Below, piece by piece: positions 17,021 to 26,214 of a DNA stretch of 64,000 nucleotides. Source of the DNA: Nitrosomonas sp. (GTDB lineage: Bacteria > Pseudomonadota > Gammaproteobacteria > Burkholderiales > Nitrosomonadaceae). A program made the position numbers and the translations under genes. The stretch spans positions 372,001 through 436,000 of the forward strand of contig JADJES010000002.1 in NCBI GenBank assembly GCA_016708955.1. The letters run 5' to 3'. Numbering within the stretch: the stretch's first letter is position 1; each line of letters starts with the position of its first letter. The notes beneath the pieces are model-generated. The model searched no databases and was not told the origin of the DNA. It saw nothing but the letters and a program-made list of their open reading frames with translations.

Positions 17021-19375
17021 TCAGCGATTAATCGGTTTAGATGCTGGAACAGTTTTTGCTGTGGGTACCACCTCTGAAGATTTTGCAGTGGCTTCCAGTT
17101 CACCTTTCGCTGCTGTCTTTGAATCATTAGGAGCAGCAGCACCAGAGTCGGGTGCGACCGGAGCTTCTGCTCCAGGTCCAATCTCGATTTCGGCGGATTT
17201 TTCGCTTTTGTTGATTGAAAAATGATTCTGTAATTTTTCAATTATACCTTGATGCAGATAGCCACTATGCCAGAGATAAGCGATGCTACTTAACAATAGT
17301 CCAATGAAAAAATACGATTTCCATGGACTTTTCTTCTCTGCATAAGGATCCGTAAGTGAGCGTTGAGCACCGGGCGGTAAGGTAGCCATTTGTGTCAATG
17401 ATGCACCAAACGGAATATTAATAATTGCGCGAGTGTTAACCGCCCAGCCATTGCCATCCAGTAACGGGGCCAAGTTACGCTTACGTAGCTTGAGAAAAGC
17501 CAGTAGAACGGACGGACCAGAGATCAGTAAGATCAATCCAACAATAGCTAATGGCATTTGCCACCAGACTAAACTGATAAAACCGGTAATAACTGATGCA
17601 ATCGCGGTGCCGATGGCACCAATTGCTAGGCCGATGGCGGCAAAAATTCCTGCAAACTTACCGACATCAAATGGAACTGGAGGGATTTTGCCCGTGTCAG
17701 TTGTTTGAGTAGTATTTACGATACCTGATGTTGCTTGATCTTGTACTGCCTTTTCGCGAGCGCTAGCCATTTTTTCGATCTGCTCGCCAACCATCTTGCC
17801 GATTCGCTTGTACGGATACCAAAAGGCTTGGCGTACGCTGATGGGATGCTCGATGATTTTTACGATGGTTGCGTTCCAATCCTGACCTTTGCGATCATAA
17901 AATATACCATTACGGCCAACCATTAAATTATCGGCATCACCATTCGTAAAAGCCGCGGCTATAATCATTTTCTCATTGCCACCTTCACGCTGACACTCAC
18001 AATAAGCGAGGTAAGTGCCGCTTAAATTGGCCATGATGCTATGCTTGCTCACGTCTGTTACCCGTAAACAGAAATCGCAGCTTCGGCCATCTAAATATAA
18101 GGATCCTGCTTGAAAAATAGCCTTGTTTTGAGCAGTATAAAAATCACGGAACGATACAAAATTATTCAAAAGCTGAAATAAATCGCGGTGGTAGCGAATC
18201 AGTTTCTCTACAGAGTTAATGGCATCTGATGCATCGGCAAGTGATTTGTCTTCATGGATCAGAGACAAGATTTTTTCTTGATAGCCACTTGCCAGAATGT
18301 ATCGAATGCGCCTGATTCTTAAGGTTTCAACGGCGGCCCCGCGTTTAACATCGAGCCATGCTTGATGCGCTGAAAAACGATTGCACAATTGTTGCCATTC
18401 TTCGTTACTGAGATTCTCTTTATCACCTAGCAGCGGACTGATCACTTTATTCTTAAATTCGGTGAGTGCAGAAATCCACGCAGGGTTAATTCCTGCCCCA
18501 AGTGGAAGTGGCTTGTTCGCTTCAATTTTTGCAATGGGCAAGGAGACAATTTGTTCGGAGTCAGTAGATAAATTTTTACTGGCGAGTGCTTCGTATTCTG
18601 TGAGTGCGGGATTGAGCGGTTCGCTTGCACGTTGATCGAATTCAGCAAGCCGACAACGTGTGAAATAATCATTAATTTTAACTTTTATATTATCAAATGC
18701 TGACTTGGCAGCTTCAGTTTCTTCGCCCAAGAGCAGAATATTGGCTGCATCGCGTTCTGCTTCCTGCCACCATTCCGAATAAGCTCTGGCTTCCAAAAAG
18801 AACTGGCTGATTTTTTCTTCCGAAACACCCGGTAAGCCGGATCGATCTTCTTCCGCTCCGACACAAGTCATAATATCTTCAATGACTGATTGGGTATCGG
18901 TGTCAGTGGCAGTGTTCGAAGGGATGATGCCATCACCATTAAATCTAGTATCAGCAAAAATCTTATGCAAGTCTGCAGTATCTTCAACTGAGATGGTAAG
19001 CTCTTTATTTTTATCAATATTCAGCAAAATTTGTTTTGCTGAAGCCAATATCGCAGCTCCTTCCGGTGTGCTATCGTTAATAGAACTTAGCGGAAGAGTA
19101 TCCGACCCCTTGGTAAGATCTCCTGGTTGCTTAAGTAGTGACGTTGCCCAGTTAGTAGCAGCGACAATTTCAGGTACACGTATATGTCCGTCTTTATCGG
19201 TATCAATGAATTCAAGCGTTTTACTGTCGAACTCAAGATTGCTGGTTGGACAACTCAGCGCCGCCCAAAGCTTTGGGTCAAGTTCACTGAGGGATTTTAG
19301 ATCGACTCCCTCTTCTAAACGAACCTGATCAAAGCCACCAGAACGAAAAAAGCGCCATTTATGTAGAATATTCAT
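17021..19375 (-). CDS. Large EF-hand-containing membrane protein of unknown function
   Basis: A 784-residue protein. Near the N-terminus are one canonical EF-hand calcium loop (DTDKDGHIRVPE, residues 58-69) and two degenerate ones (from Asp121, DKNKELTI, and from Asp142, DTRFNGDG). The middle is a large helical soluble region. A Cys-rich patch (CDFCLRV, then YCECQ) near 440-475 might bind metal. Three hydrophobic segments lie at about 585-635 and 690-710. The last 60 residues are Ala/Pro/Lys-rich and disordered. There is no signal peptide, so the bulk is probably cytoplasmic. Calcium sensing is inferred only from the loop. I do not recognise the whole protein. Confidence 0.7.
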   Translation of the reverse strand: MNILHKWRFFRSGGFDQVRLEEGVDLKSLSELDPKLWAALSCPTSNLEFDSKTLEFIDTDKDGHIRVPEIVAATNWATSLLKQPGDLTKGSDTLPLSSINDSTPEGAAILASAKQILLNIDKNKELTISVEDTADLHKIFADTRFNGDGIIPSNTATDTDTQSVIEDIMTCVGAEEDRSGLPGVSEEKISQFFLEARAYSEWWQEAERDAANILLLGEETEAAKSAFDNIKVKINDYFTRCRLAEFDQRASEPLNPALTEYEALASKNLSTDSEQIVSLPIAKIEANKPLPLGAGINPAWISALTEFKNKVISPLLGDKENLSNEEWQQLCNRFSAHQAWLDVKRGAAVETLRIRRIRYILASGYQEKILSLIHEDKSLADASDAINSVEKLIRYHRDLFQLLNNFVSFRDFYTAQNKAIFQAGSLYLDGRSCDFCLRVTDVSKHSIMANLSGTYLAYCECQREGGNEKMIIAAAFTNGDADNLMVGRNGIFYDRKGQDWNATIVKIIEHPISVRQAFWYPYKRIGKMVGEQIEKMASAREKAVQDQATSGIVNTTQTTDTGKIPPVPFDVGKFAGIFAAIGLAIGAIGTAIASVITGFISLVWWQMPLAIVGLILLISGPSVLLAFLKLRKRNLAPLLDGNGWAVNTRAIINIPFGASLTQMATLPPGAQRSLTDPYAEKKSPWKSYFFIGLLLSSIAYLWHSGYLHQGIIEKLQNHFSINKSEKSAEIEIGPGAEAPVAPDSGAAAPNDSKTAAKGELEATAKSSEVVPTAKTVPASKPINR

Positions 19376-19547
19376 AGTTTCCTTTTTACGTGATTAGTTG
19401 ATTTTATACATTTCTTAAGCCATTGTCTTTAAGATAGAATCCTAATTTAAAATATGTTGTTATATGAGTGCTTAGCTTGGTATAGCTAGGTGAATTCAAT
19501 TGCTTGCATCGAAGTTGCGCTTGCACAGCATTTTGGTTGATTGAGAT

Positions 19548-20249
19548 TCATTCACTTCGCGACAAACAAGCGGTGACATGATTGTGATAGAAATTTTCTG
19601 TTAACCCTAGAATATCTGCTTCATTTTGACAGACATTCAATCTTGAATGATTTCTGATACTGTTTTCTTCAAGACGAGCTGGTAGTGCTTGAGCTTTGAC
19701 CCTTGGTTGTACATCATTACTGGATGGAATTGATTCAACATCAAGCTGTATAGGCATGGTGCCAGCAGAACCAAAACCCAGTTGAATTGTGGCTCGTTTT
19801 GATAAATTGATAATTCGATCTCCGCCACCACCCCAGCGATCATTGATACGCACTATGATCTGTTGCTTGGTTTTAAGGTTAGTCACTCGAACGTTACTGC
19901 CGATGGGAATAGTCCGGTGTGCTGCTGTCAATTGCTCAGGGTCATAGGGTTCGCCGCTTGCAGTGTTCCGTCCTTCCATAGCTGGGGCGTAGTAGGTTGC
20001 TATACCTGTTTCGGAAGGCCATAGATGTTTTTGAGTAAAATTATTTGTTCTATTTTGACTAATTGACGAAGCCGAGATCTCTGTTTGCTTAGTGTTGTGG
20101 TTACTGGCGTTGGGTACTCTATCAATGCCTTGAGTATTGATTATCGCTGAATTGGGTTGTGTGGAATGCTGGGTATCATTTATTACTGGTGCTGCGATGC
20201 ACCCACATAGCAATAAAAGTAGAATGCTGCAAATATAACTGTCTTTCAT
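19548..20249 (-). CDS. rlpA: RlpA-like septal ring lipoprotein / lytic transglycosylase
   Basis: A 233-residue predicted lipoprotein. The lipobox LCGC ends at Cys17 after a short hydrophobic signal, so it should be tethered in the outer membrane. After a 75-residue linker comes a double-psi beta-barrel domain (about 78-160): GIATYYAPAMEGRNTASGE, AAHRTIPIGSNVRVTN, INDRWGGGGDRIINLSKRA. RlpA proteins cleave glycan strands lacking stem peptides during cell separation. The usual DRGPF motif is here DRWGG with an extra Gly run, a mild deviation. No C-terminal SPOR domain is present; the tail is short and Arg-rich. Confidence 0.82.
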   Translation of the reverse strand: MKDSYICSILLLLLCGCIAAPVINDTQHSTQPNSAIINTQGIDRVPNASNHNTKQTEISASSISQNRTNNFTQKHLWPSETGIATYYAPAMEGRNTASGEPYDPEQLTAAHRTIPIGSNVRVTNLKTKQQIIVRINDRWGGGGDRIINLSKRATIQLGFGSAGTMPIQLDVESIPSSNDVQPRVKAQALPARLEENSIRNHSRLNVCQNEADILGLTENFYHNHVTACLSRSE

Positions 20250-20581
20250 GGTGTTGCGCGTTTTTCACTATATTAAGGATGAAGGAATCTGTCTGTCAAA
20301 ATAGGATTTATCCTACACGATATTAAGTTCTATTATCTAATTATTTGAATATGAATTATTGTTCTCAGGTACCCAAATAATGCTCTGTATATGAGAGACC
20401 GTTAGCAGGTTGATAAATGAGCATTTTAGGCCTGTTTTTAACACCGCAGCGGGAAGGCAGATTATAGTTAGGAATCCTAAACGGTTGGTTTTATGCGGAG
20501 TCAGATAAAAACAAAAGGAAGAAGCACTTATGCAATTGAAATAATGGTGTTTTTCAAGAAAATATTCAAAATTCATATTGA
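20250..20581. other. Gap upstream of rlpA and the deaminase gene
   Basis: This 332-base stretch separates the divergent rlpA-like and deaminase genes and should hold both promoters. A minus-strand frame of 79 codons (20337-20576) is open, but its Phe/Cys-rich composition and lack of a ribosome binding site argue against a gene. No repeat or clear operator is visible. Confidence 0.4.
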
Positions 20582-20590
20582 GTGGGCATC

Positions 20591-21175
20591 ATGAAATACT
20601 GGAGAGATATTACATTACCAATCCCGGAATGGTTTAAAACTTGGGTTATTGATGTTTCCAAACCCTTTCCAGAAGTGGAACAGAGAATGTCTCTGGTCAT
20701 TGATTTGGCTCGTATGAGCATAAAAAATGGAGGAGGACCATTCGGCGCGGCTGTTTTTAATCAAAATACCGGTGAGCTTATCGCGCCGGGAGTCAATTGG
20801 GTTGTTCCGGGAAAATCCTCATTGTTGCATGCCGAAGTGATGGCATTGGCTTTAGCCGAACAAGCGCTGGGAAGTTATGAGCTGGCAAGTCATGGTTCGT
20901 TTGAGCTGGTGACCAGTGTGGAACCGTGCTGTCAGTGTCTGGGGGTATTGATGTGGACGGGAGTGGCTTCGATTGTTTGTGGTGCACGGTCGGAGGACGC
21001 AAAGGCAATCGGCTTCAATGAAGGCCCTCGTTCGTTGCACTGGGAACGGGAGCTAAAGCAAAGGGGAATCAGCGTAACACGGGAAGTGATGCGCTCGCAG
21101 GCTGTGGAAGTTTTGCAAAGCTATACCGGAGAAATTTATAATAGTCAGCTACAAGCTTCAAACTGGCCTAAATAG
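20591..21175 (+). CDS. Nucleoside deaminase (cytidine/deoxycytidylate deaminase superfamily)
   Basis: A zinc-dependent deaminase of about 194 residues. The zinc and proton-shuttle motif HAE lies in LLHAEVMALALAEQ, and the second zinc motif PCxxC is in SVEPCCQCLGVLMW. The spacing fits the guanine/adenosine deaminase branch (CodA-unrelated, TadA/GuaD fold). About 40 extra residues at the N-terminus precede the core. A GTG at 20582 in the same frame is an alternative start; the ATG at 20591 is preferred by codon, though neither has a strong ribosome binding site. The substrate cannot be told from sequence alone. It is unlikely to be the tRNA editing enzyme TadA because of its length and isolated context. 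Confidence 0.82.
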   Translation: MKYWRDITLPIPEWFKTWVIDVSKPFPEVEQRMSLVIDLARMSIKNGGGPFGAAVFNQNTGELIAPGVNWVVPGKSSLLHAEVMALALAEQALGSYELASHGSFELVTSVEPCCQCLGVLMWTGVASIVCGARSEDAKAIGFNEGPRSLHWERELKQRGISVTREVMRSQAVEVLQSYTGEIYNSQLQASNWPK

Positions 21176-21259
21176 TTTGAGATATTTTTGTTCGTAATTC
21201 GTTTTCGCTATGCACACTGCAGGAGTTGGGTCATTGGCTTCGGAAAATAGAGAGTTCGC

Positions 21260-21481
21260 ATGAAACAGAAAGTATTGGCGCATTGCATTTATTGCTTAAT
21301 GATGTCGGCAACTATGACTGGTTGTGTTTCTGCGACAGTCACTGCAGTCAATCTTGGTTTTTCCGATGCTTTTATCGGGGAGTGGCTCTACTCATGGAGT
21401 ATTGCTTTTCCAATTGGTTTCGGTGTATTACTCGTTTTGTCACCGCTGTATAGGCGCGTAGTGGAAGCAATCGTACGTTAG
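21260..21481 (+). CDS. DUF2798-like small membrane protein
   Basis: A 73-residue protein with two predicted membrane helices, first around residues 10-30 (CIYCLMMSATMTGCVSATVT) and second around 45-62 (WSIAFPIGFGVLLVLSPLYR). The WLYSWSIAFP and P-[LV]-xRR pattern at the end matches the DUF2798 family of short inner-membrane proteins of unknown function. AGAGAG precedes the ATG by about six bases. It lies 84 bases after the deaminase gene in the same direction. Confidence 0.72.
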   Translation: MKQKVLAHCIYCLMMSATMTGCVSATVTAVNLGFSDAFIGEWLYSWSIAFPIGFGVLLVLSPLYRRVVEAIVR

Positions 21482-21604
21482 CTATTCCATTGATCGAGGA
21501 TACTTTTTCTATAGCATGCCACTTTGCTATTGCCTATGCTTTCTCTATTGGTTACCTGTGCGCAGTTGAGTCAACTGGAGACATAGGACACGGATAGCAG
21601 AAAG

Positions 21605-21820
21605 ATGGGACAGAATGCCAGAACGCATAGTGACCATAATAATTTGTCAAATTATTACGACAACTTAGCCAAAGAAGTGGTGGCAAAAGCCGCAGAGTTG
21701 TTGCAGTGCGATTATGCAAAATCGATGGAGATACCTGAACAACAGAATAACCGGAAGATCAAAGCCAGACTGAATTCGGGTTCTGGAAACTTGTTAGAAG
21801 AAGCGACTAAAATTCAGTAG
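21605..21820 (+). CDS. Small hypothetical protein (71 aa)
   Basis: A 71-residue hydrophilic, helix-prone reading frame (NYYDNLAKEVVAKAAELLQ in the middle) with no recognised motif. There is no strong Shine-Dalgarno sequence before the ATG. It is kept because the composition is protein-like and nothing better occupies the space between the DUF2798 and PEP-CTERM genes. It may be spurious. Confidence 0.4.
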   Translation: MGQNARTHSDHNNLSNYYDNLAKEVVAKAAELLQCDYAKSMEIPEQQNNRKIKARLNSGSGNLLEEATKIQ

Positions 21821-21976
21821 AGCAATAGTAAGCGTTCAACCTTACTAAGAGGCTACTAATCTTGATGAGTGATTGCAGCATCATAAACATTCCAGAAGAA
21901 AGTGGTGAATACCTATTAATACTGCTTCCCGAAGTTCCGTTAATATATTTTTATTTATCGGAAGAGGGAACGTGCA

Positions 21977-22450
21977 ATGTTTTTTTTGAGAAAACTAGTC
22001 GTATTATTCGTCGTAAGTATTCTTGGCTTGAGTGGAGCGGTTCAGGCAGCTTCAGGAAGTGATGGGAAAGATTCAGACAAACATTCCTCATCAGGCAACA
22101 AAAAATTATCCGATGATAAGGATCACAAATCTTCTGATGAGAAAGATCATAAGTCGTCAAATGGCGAAAGCAAGAAAGGTTCTAACGACAATCAGAAAGG
22201 TTCATCGGGTGGTGAGAGTCATCAATCATCGCAGGATAATGGCCGCACATTTTCTGATAGCGAAAACAAAAATTCATGGGATGGAAAAATATTCGGCGGA
22301 CATGATTTCAACCCTGGTTTAGGGCATGGTGGTGAGCATTGGAATGATTATTTGGCATCTTCCATCCCCGAGCCAGAAACTTATGCCATGTTACTGGCAG
22401 GACTGAGTTTGCTAGGTTTTTTAACGCGCCGCAAGAAAAAAGATCTCTGA
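21977..22450 (+). CDS. PEP-CTERM sorting-domain protein, low-complexity
   Basis: A 157-residue secreted protein. A signal peptide covers about residues 1-24 (ending AVQAA). Residues 25-105 are extreme Ser/Lys/Asp/Gly-rich sequence with imperfect repeats of DHKSSDEK. The C-terminus is a textbook PEP-CTERM signal: PEPETYAMLLAGLSLLGF from residue 131, followed by a basic tail RRKKK. Such proteins are cut and sorted by an exosortase and usually end up in exopolysaccharide or at the cell surface. No exosortase gene is in this window. A strong AGAGGGA lies 8 bases before the ATG, which decides the start. An intrinsic terminator follows 22 bases downstream. Confidence 0.88.
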   Translation: MFFLRKLVVLFVVSILGLSGAVQAASGSDGKDSDKHSSSGNKKLSDDKDHKSSDEKDHKSSNGESKKGSNDNQKGSSGGESHQSSQDNGRTFSDSENKNSWDGKIFGGHDFNPGLGHGGEHWNDYLASSIPEPETYAMLLAGLSLLGFLTRRKKKDL

Positions 22451-22472
22451 GCTCAAGATCAGTCGGTGCTTC

Positions 22473-22503
22473 AAGAAACCCTGCCCGAGTGGCGGGGTTT
22501 CTT
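22473..22503 (+). terminator. Intrinsic terminator after the PEP-CTERM gene
   Basis: A 13-bp stem, AAGAAACCCTGCC paired with GGCGGGGTTTCTT (one G-T wobble), with a CGAGT loop. The arms end in A and T tracts, so it can work in both directions: for the PEP-CTERM gene from the left and for the ExeA-like gene from the right. Confidence 0.82.
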
Positions 22504-22566
22504 GTGATTAGATAGGGACTGCTGATAAAGTGCAATACAGCACAATTCTCCAGAGGAAGCAGTTAA

Positions 22567-23529
22567 TCAAAAGCCGAGTAAATCCATGAGACAGCCGAGG
22601 AATCCTTCAGAGTCCGTGCGATGACAAAAAAACCAAACACTGAGCATGAACGCGATCATTGATAATACCAGCAATGTAGCAGGCACCATTAAACCTTTTT
22701 GTTCATATTTGGCTTTAATTGTCTTGGCAATATCGTCATAGGATTTCTCGGATACATCTATCTTTGCTCCAGATATTTCAGTAATTTCAGGCGTTTGATT
22801 ATTGGCCACTCTGTTCTTTTGCTCTATTTTCTTAGTAATAGATGGCACGGGCTTTTCTTTCAAAAACGGTGGCGGTGGTGCTGGCGGCGCTGTTTCCAGA
22901 ACAGCACTATCGGTTACTTGCTGCGATTCTTGTTTTTTTCTTTCTCTGTTGTTGAGCAAGATGATGTAATGAAACACATCGGTCACCAATCCCATTCGCT
23001 GTGTCGCTTCATAGATATCTTGCGCATCGATGATTGGTTTGTCTCGCTCATACGCGACATTGAATGATCTGTCACACAGAGAATTAATCGTTCGTGGTGT
23101 TCCGCCGGAGCTAAATGCGATCGAAAGCGCCTCCCATCCGGTATCTGAAATCAGGTTGGGGGCGCCACCGGCTACTTGAATACGATGCGTGATATATTTC
23201 AGTACCCTATCGACATTCATTTTTCCCAGTGTCTCAAGCGCAGCAATCCGCTGTTTAAAGGGCGCCATCTCCGGCTTGTTGATCATTTCCATCAACTCTT
23301 CCTGTCCGAGAAGTAGTAGCTGAATGAGTTTCGTCGATCCTTCTTCAAGATTGTTCAGTAAACGAATGCCATTGACGACATCTTCTGACATCAGGTGCGA
23401 TTCATCCATGATGACCAGGCATTTTTTTCCGATACGGGCATGATCTCCCTGATCATAAAAGAACAGTGGATCCGGTACATTCTCGAATGGAAGTAAATTA
23501 AGGTTAAAGTGCTGTGCGTACATGTGCAT
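22567..23529 (-). pseudogene. ExeA/GspA-like AAA ATPase lacking its Walker A region
   Basis: This 320-codon open frame begins like the ExeA/GspA family (FNLNLLPFENVPDPLFF) and continues with its Walker B segment (CLVIMDESHLM), sensor region (LLLLGQEELMEMI) and lid (GGTPRTINSLCDRSF). In the family, some 70-80 residues holding the P-loop GxxGxGKT separate DHARI from GGKCLVI. Here Arg32-Ile33 is followed directly by Gly34-Lys-Lys-Cys, so the P-loop is absent through an in-frame deletion near 23430. ATP binding should be lost. A Pro-rich linker and one membrane helix (about 290-310) complete it. It starts within the stop (TAATG) of the OmpA-like gene. It could persist as a structural protein or be a fresh pseudogene. 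Confidence 0.8.
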
Positions 23530-24224
23530 TAATTTTTTCCTTCTTGCGGCATTAGTTTTACTTCGACTCTACGGTTTTTTGCTCTACCTTCTTCTGTCGT
23601 GTTGGATGATATCGGGCGAGTATCTCCATAACCTGTGACTGATATCCGGTTCTTCGAGATGCCGTGTAACACCAAAATGTTCGCAATGGCTTTTGCGCGG
23701 CGCAGCGATAAATCCATATTGTCACTGTCTAGTCTACCGGTCGGTACATTATCGGTATGTCCTTCTATAATAATTCGGCTGTCAGGAGAGGATGATATTT
23801 CTTTGACCAAATTTTCAATCGTAGCGTAAGTAACATCTTGGATAATATCCTGACCGGAAAGAAATGTTTTGCCACCAAATATTGTCAGGGTTTGCGATTG
23901 ATATTTAGTGTCGACAGTTTTATTGTCTTTAATAGCACTTTCAGTTGTTGCAAGTTGGTTTTCAAACTGGGTAAATGCTTTTTCCTCACCTACAGCAAGC
24001 GCCTTGTTGGAATCGGGATCTTCGGTTGTATAACTGAAAGTATCAGGAGTTGATTCGGGCATAGGTGCAGGCGCAGAAACTGGCGGCGTAGGCATAGGCA
24101 TTATTTCTGATGGGTAGTCTTGATAAGCCGTTGCGTAAACAGGGAGTTTTAGCGCCTTAAACGTGACAATGGCCGTCAGGGAAAAAAATACAACTGACAG
24201 TCCAATAATAATAGAACGCATCAT
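23529..24224 (-). CDS. OmpA-family peptidoglycan-binding protein with N-terminal membrane anchor
   Basis: A 231-residue envelope protein. One hydrophobic N-terminal segment (IIIGLSVVFFSLTAIVTF) acts as anchor or uncleaved signal. A Pro-rich linker (MPMPTPPVSAPAPMPES) and a helical region follow. The C-terminal OmpA/MotB domain (about 115-228) has IIIEGHTDNVPTG, MDLSLRRAKAIANIL and NRRVEVKL, which bind peptidoglycan. Its stop overlaps the start of the ExeA-like frame by one base. ExeA-type ATPases with peptidoglycan-binding partners (ExeA-ExeB in Aeromonas) help assemble type II secretion pores, so this pair may be analogous, although the ATPase is damaged here. Confidence 0.82.
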   Translation of the reverse strand: MMRSIIIGLSVVFFSLTAIVTFKALKLPVYATAYQDYPSEIMPMPTPPVSAPAPMPESTPDTFSYTTEDPDSNKALAVGEEKAFTQFENQLATTESAIKDNKTVDTKYQSQTLTIFGGKTFLSGQDIIQDVTYATIENLVKEISSSPDSRIIIEGHTDNVPTGRLDSDNMDLSLRRAKAIANILVLHGISKNRISVTGYGDTRPISSNTTEEGRAKNRRVEVKLMPQEGKN

Positions 24225-24705
24225 AAAGTACTCGATTTAATATGTTTTTAAACTTAAGCGGATATTAACGGACTTAAATCAAAATATTTTAACGCATTGA
24301 ACGATGCTTTGCTCATCTGAATGGGATTCATCTATAAAGGTCTTGAATTTAGAGATGGTTGCAAACCATTGTACGACTGTGCGGCGGTTCCGTCACTCGC
24401 TTATCAGCAGCGTAATCAGGCCAGCCAGTTTGTATTAATCAGTGTAAATTTTTCCCAAAATGGGTTAATCGAAGCTTACGTAGTATTTCAATAAAGCGAC
24501 TCAGTCCGTATTAGCGGAAATCTAGAAAATTTGTGCATTCATCGAGAAACGCTGGATTCCCGCTCATGTGGGCCGCCAGGAGCAGAAGTTTGACTAAATA
24601 TTTAGCTTTATAGATATAATGAATTTAGAGAAAAATGGTTTTTATATTTCTTTATGTCGGCAGCAGGAATCGAATCTGTCTTACAACAATATGGAGATTA
24701 ACAAC
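24225..24705. other. Intergenic gap between the OmpA-like and lipoprotein genes
   Basis: About 480 bases between divergent genes. I see no protein-like frame, tRNA or strong hairpin. A fragment reading GCTGGATTCCCGC near 24551-24563 resembles half of a widespread dispersed repeat of the TGGATTCCCGC type, but its partner half is missing. Promoters for both flanking genes presumably lie here. Confidence 0.35.
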
Positions 24706-25986
24706 ATGACAACAATCATTACACCTCTGTCACACGCTACTCAGACATATACTGGAATTCGTCGATTATTATGGCTGGCAATATTAATGCCGATCCTGGT
24801 TTCCGGTTGCGGCGTTGCCGATAAGGTCGAAGACGTGACTGATAAAGTAAGTGATGTCGCTGGCGATACTGTGGCTACATTAGATGGCGCCATCGATGCT
24901 TTGGAACGTAATTCCTCATCTTGGCAAGCGGTATTACAGGATACCACCAAGCAGTTGACCGCTGACGCACAATCTACGGTGCGTAATGAAATCTCAAACT
25001 TGCTTAACCGTAGTGTCGCTGCTACCGGTGTTGAGTTGCGCTGTGATGCGGATTTTATCGGCACCCGTGTGCGCCAGGCTCTGGTGAGGATTCGTGCTCA
25101 TCTACTTAATCAGACGGTGCCGCCAGTGGAACCGGCATTGTGCCACGTAGTGCCAGCGGCGGTGGATATGGCATTGGATGCAAACCGGCGCAATAAGCTG
25201 GAATTTTTTGGTTATGATTTCGACACTACGCCCATTAAGGTGACCCTGCAGGACAAATCACGCGCATTGGATGTATCCTCCAATCTGGACCGGCTTACTC
25301 ACTATCACATGACCCTCAATCTGGGCGCCAATGGTGTGCCCGTCTCAAAGGCGAGCAATCGCGTGACATTAGAATGGCAGAACAAACTTATTTCCAGTAT
25401 CGCCGTTATCCAGCCGGCCACGCCAGTGTGCCGGGAGAAAACGGAAACCTATACGCGTAATACTTATCTGTCTTACACGCCACCTCATACCAGAGGCGAC
25501 AAGGAATATGACGGACATGGCCCCGAGGTTTGGGCTACCGCGCGCTGGGTCAATGATGGTACACATATCAATCTGCGGCTTTGGATGAAAGCAAAGGAAA
25601 CGCGTAGTGACTGGACCACAGCAGAAGGAGTACGCGTTGAGTCTTACTATACAGCGCCATCGGGCTGGCGCATCGAAAGTATCGAAGGAAATGTCGAAAG
25701 CTCGGCACACTATGTTGATTCAGACCACAACGATGATCGGCAAGGCGGCGGTCCGAATGGACCGGTCAAGGAATTTAAATTCCGCGGTGACCATAAAGGT
25801 GACGATGCAGGTAGCTATACGGGTGTTGATGTGTATTTCAATCCCCTGGTTGTGAAGCTAGTCGAAGTGGCCAATTGTGCTCCGGAATCGGCAGTTAAAT
25901 CCTTGCAGTTGAAGGGTTTGATCGCGCCGGGCACAACTAAACGCCTACAACCGATGATGTTGCATATACAACCCAAAGCCCCGTAG
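24706..25986 (+). CDS. Predicted lipoprotein of unknown function (426 aa)
   Basis: The frame opens at 24619, but the ATG at 24706 is preferred because GGAG lies 9 bases upstream and a lipoprotein signal follows: a basic pair, a hydrophobic segment and the lipobox VSGC ending at Cys35. The mature protein starts with a helical, heptad-like stretch (KVEDVTDKVSDVAGD), then a region around 80-170 with two Cys, and a beta-rich C-terminal half with WTTAEGVRVESYY and an Asp/Gly/Asn-rich segment near 350-370. I do not recognise a family. It is probably anchored in the outer membrane facing the periplasm. Confidence 0.7.
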   Translation: MTTIITPLSHATQTYTGIRRLLWLAILMPILVSGCGVADKVEDVTDKVSDVAGDTVATLDGAIDALERNSSSWQAVLQDTTKQLTADAQSTVRNEISNLLNRSVAATGVELRCDADFIGTRVRQALVRIRAHLLNQTVPPVEPALCHVVPAAVDMALDANRRNKLEFFGYDFDTTPIKVTLQDKSRALDVSSNLDRLTHYHMTLNLGANGVPVSKASNRVTLEWQNKLISSIAVIQPATPVCREKTETYTRNTYLSYTPPHTRGDKEYDGHGPEVWATARWVNDGTHINLRLWMKAKETRSDWTTAEGVRVESYYTAPSGWRIESIEGNVESSAHYVDSDHNDDRQGGGPNGPVKEFKFRGDHKGDDAGSYTGVDVYFNPLVVKLVEVANCAPESAVKSLQLKGLIAPGTTKRLQPMMLHIQPKAP

Positions 25987-26214
25987 CACAATCTATCCAT
26001 TTTATGCCTATGCGGCTTGCAATCATTGCATAAACTCCCGGCCTTGCCGGGGGTGATTTAACCGGCAATGCTTTGGGCAGGACTTTATGCGGTGCATGCA
26101 ATAAAAACCGTATCTTTAGCAATACCCACCACTGAGTTCAATACAGTTTGCGCTTATAGGAACCGCCACAGATCTTCAATAACTGGAATCCAAAAACTCA
26201 AAGGGAGAATGATT

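Noticed and set aside
18882..19328. 148-codon plus-strand frame
   Set aside because: Antisense to the EF-hand gene, Ser/Val-rich shadow with no motif.
20337..20576. 79-codon minus-strand frame
   Set aside because: Phe/Cys/His-rich, no Shine-Dalgarno sequence, no motif; placed in a promoter region.
21862..22062. 66-codon frame overlapping the PEP-CTERM start
   Set aside because: Overlaps a well-supported signal peptide in another frame; no motif.
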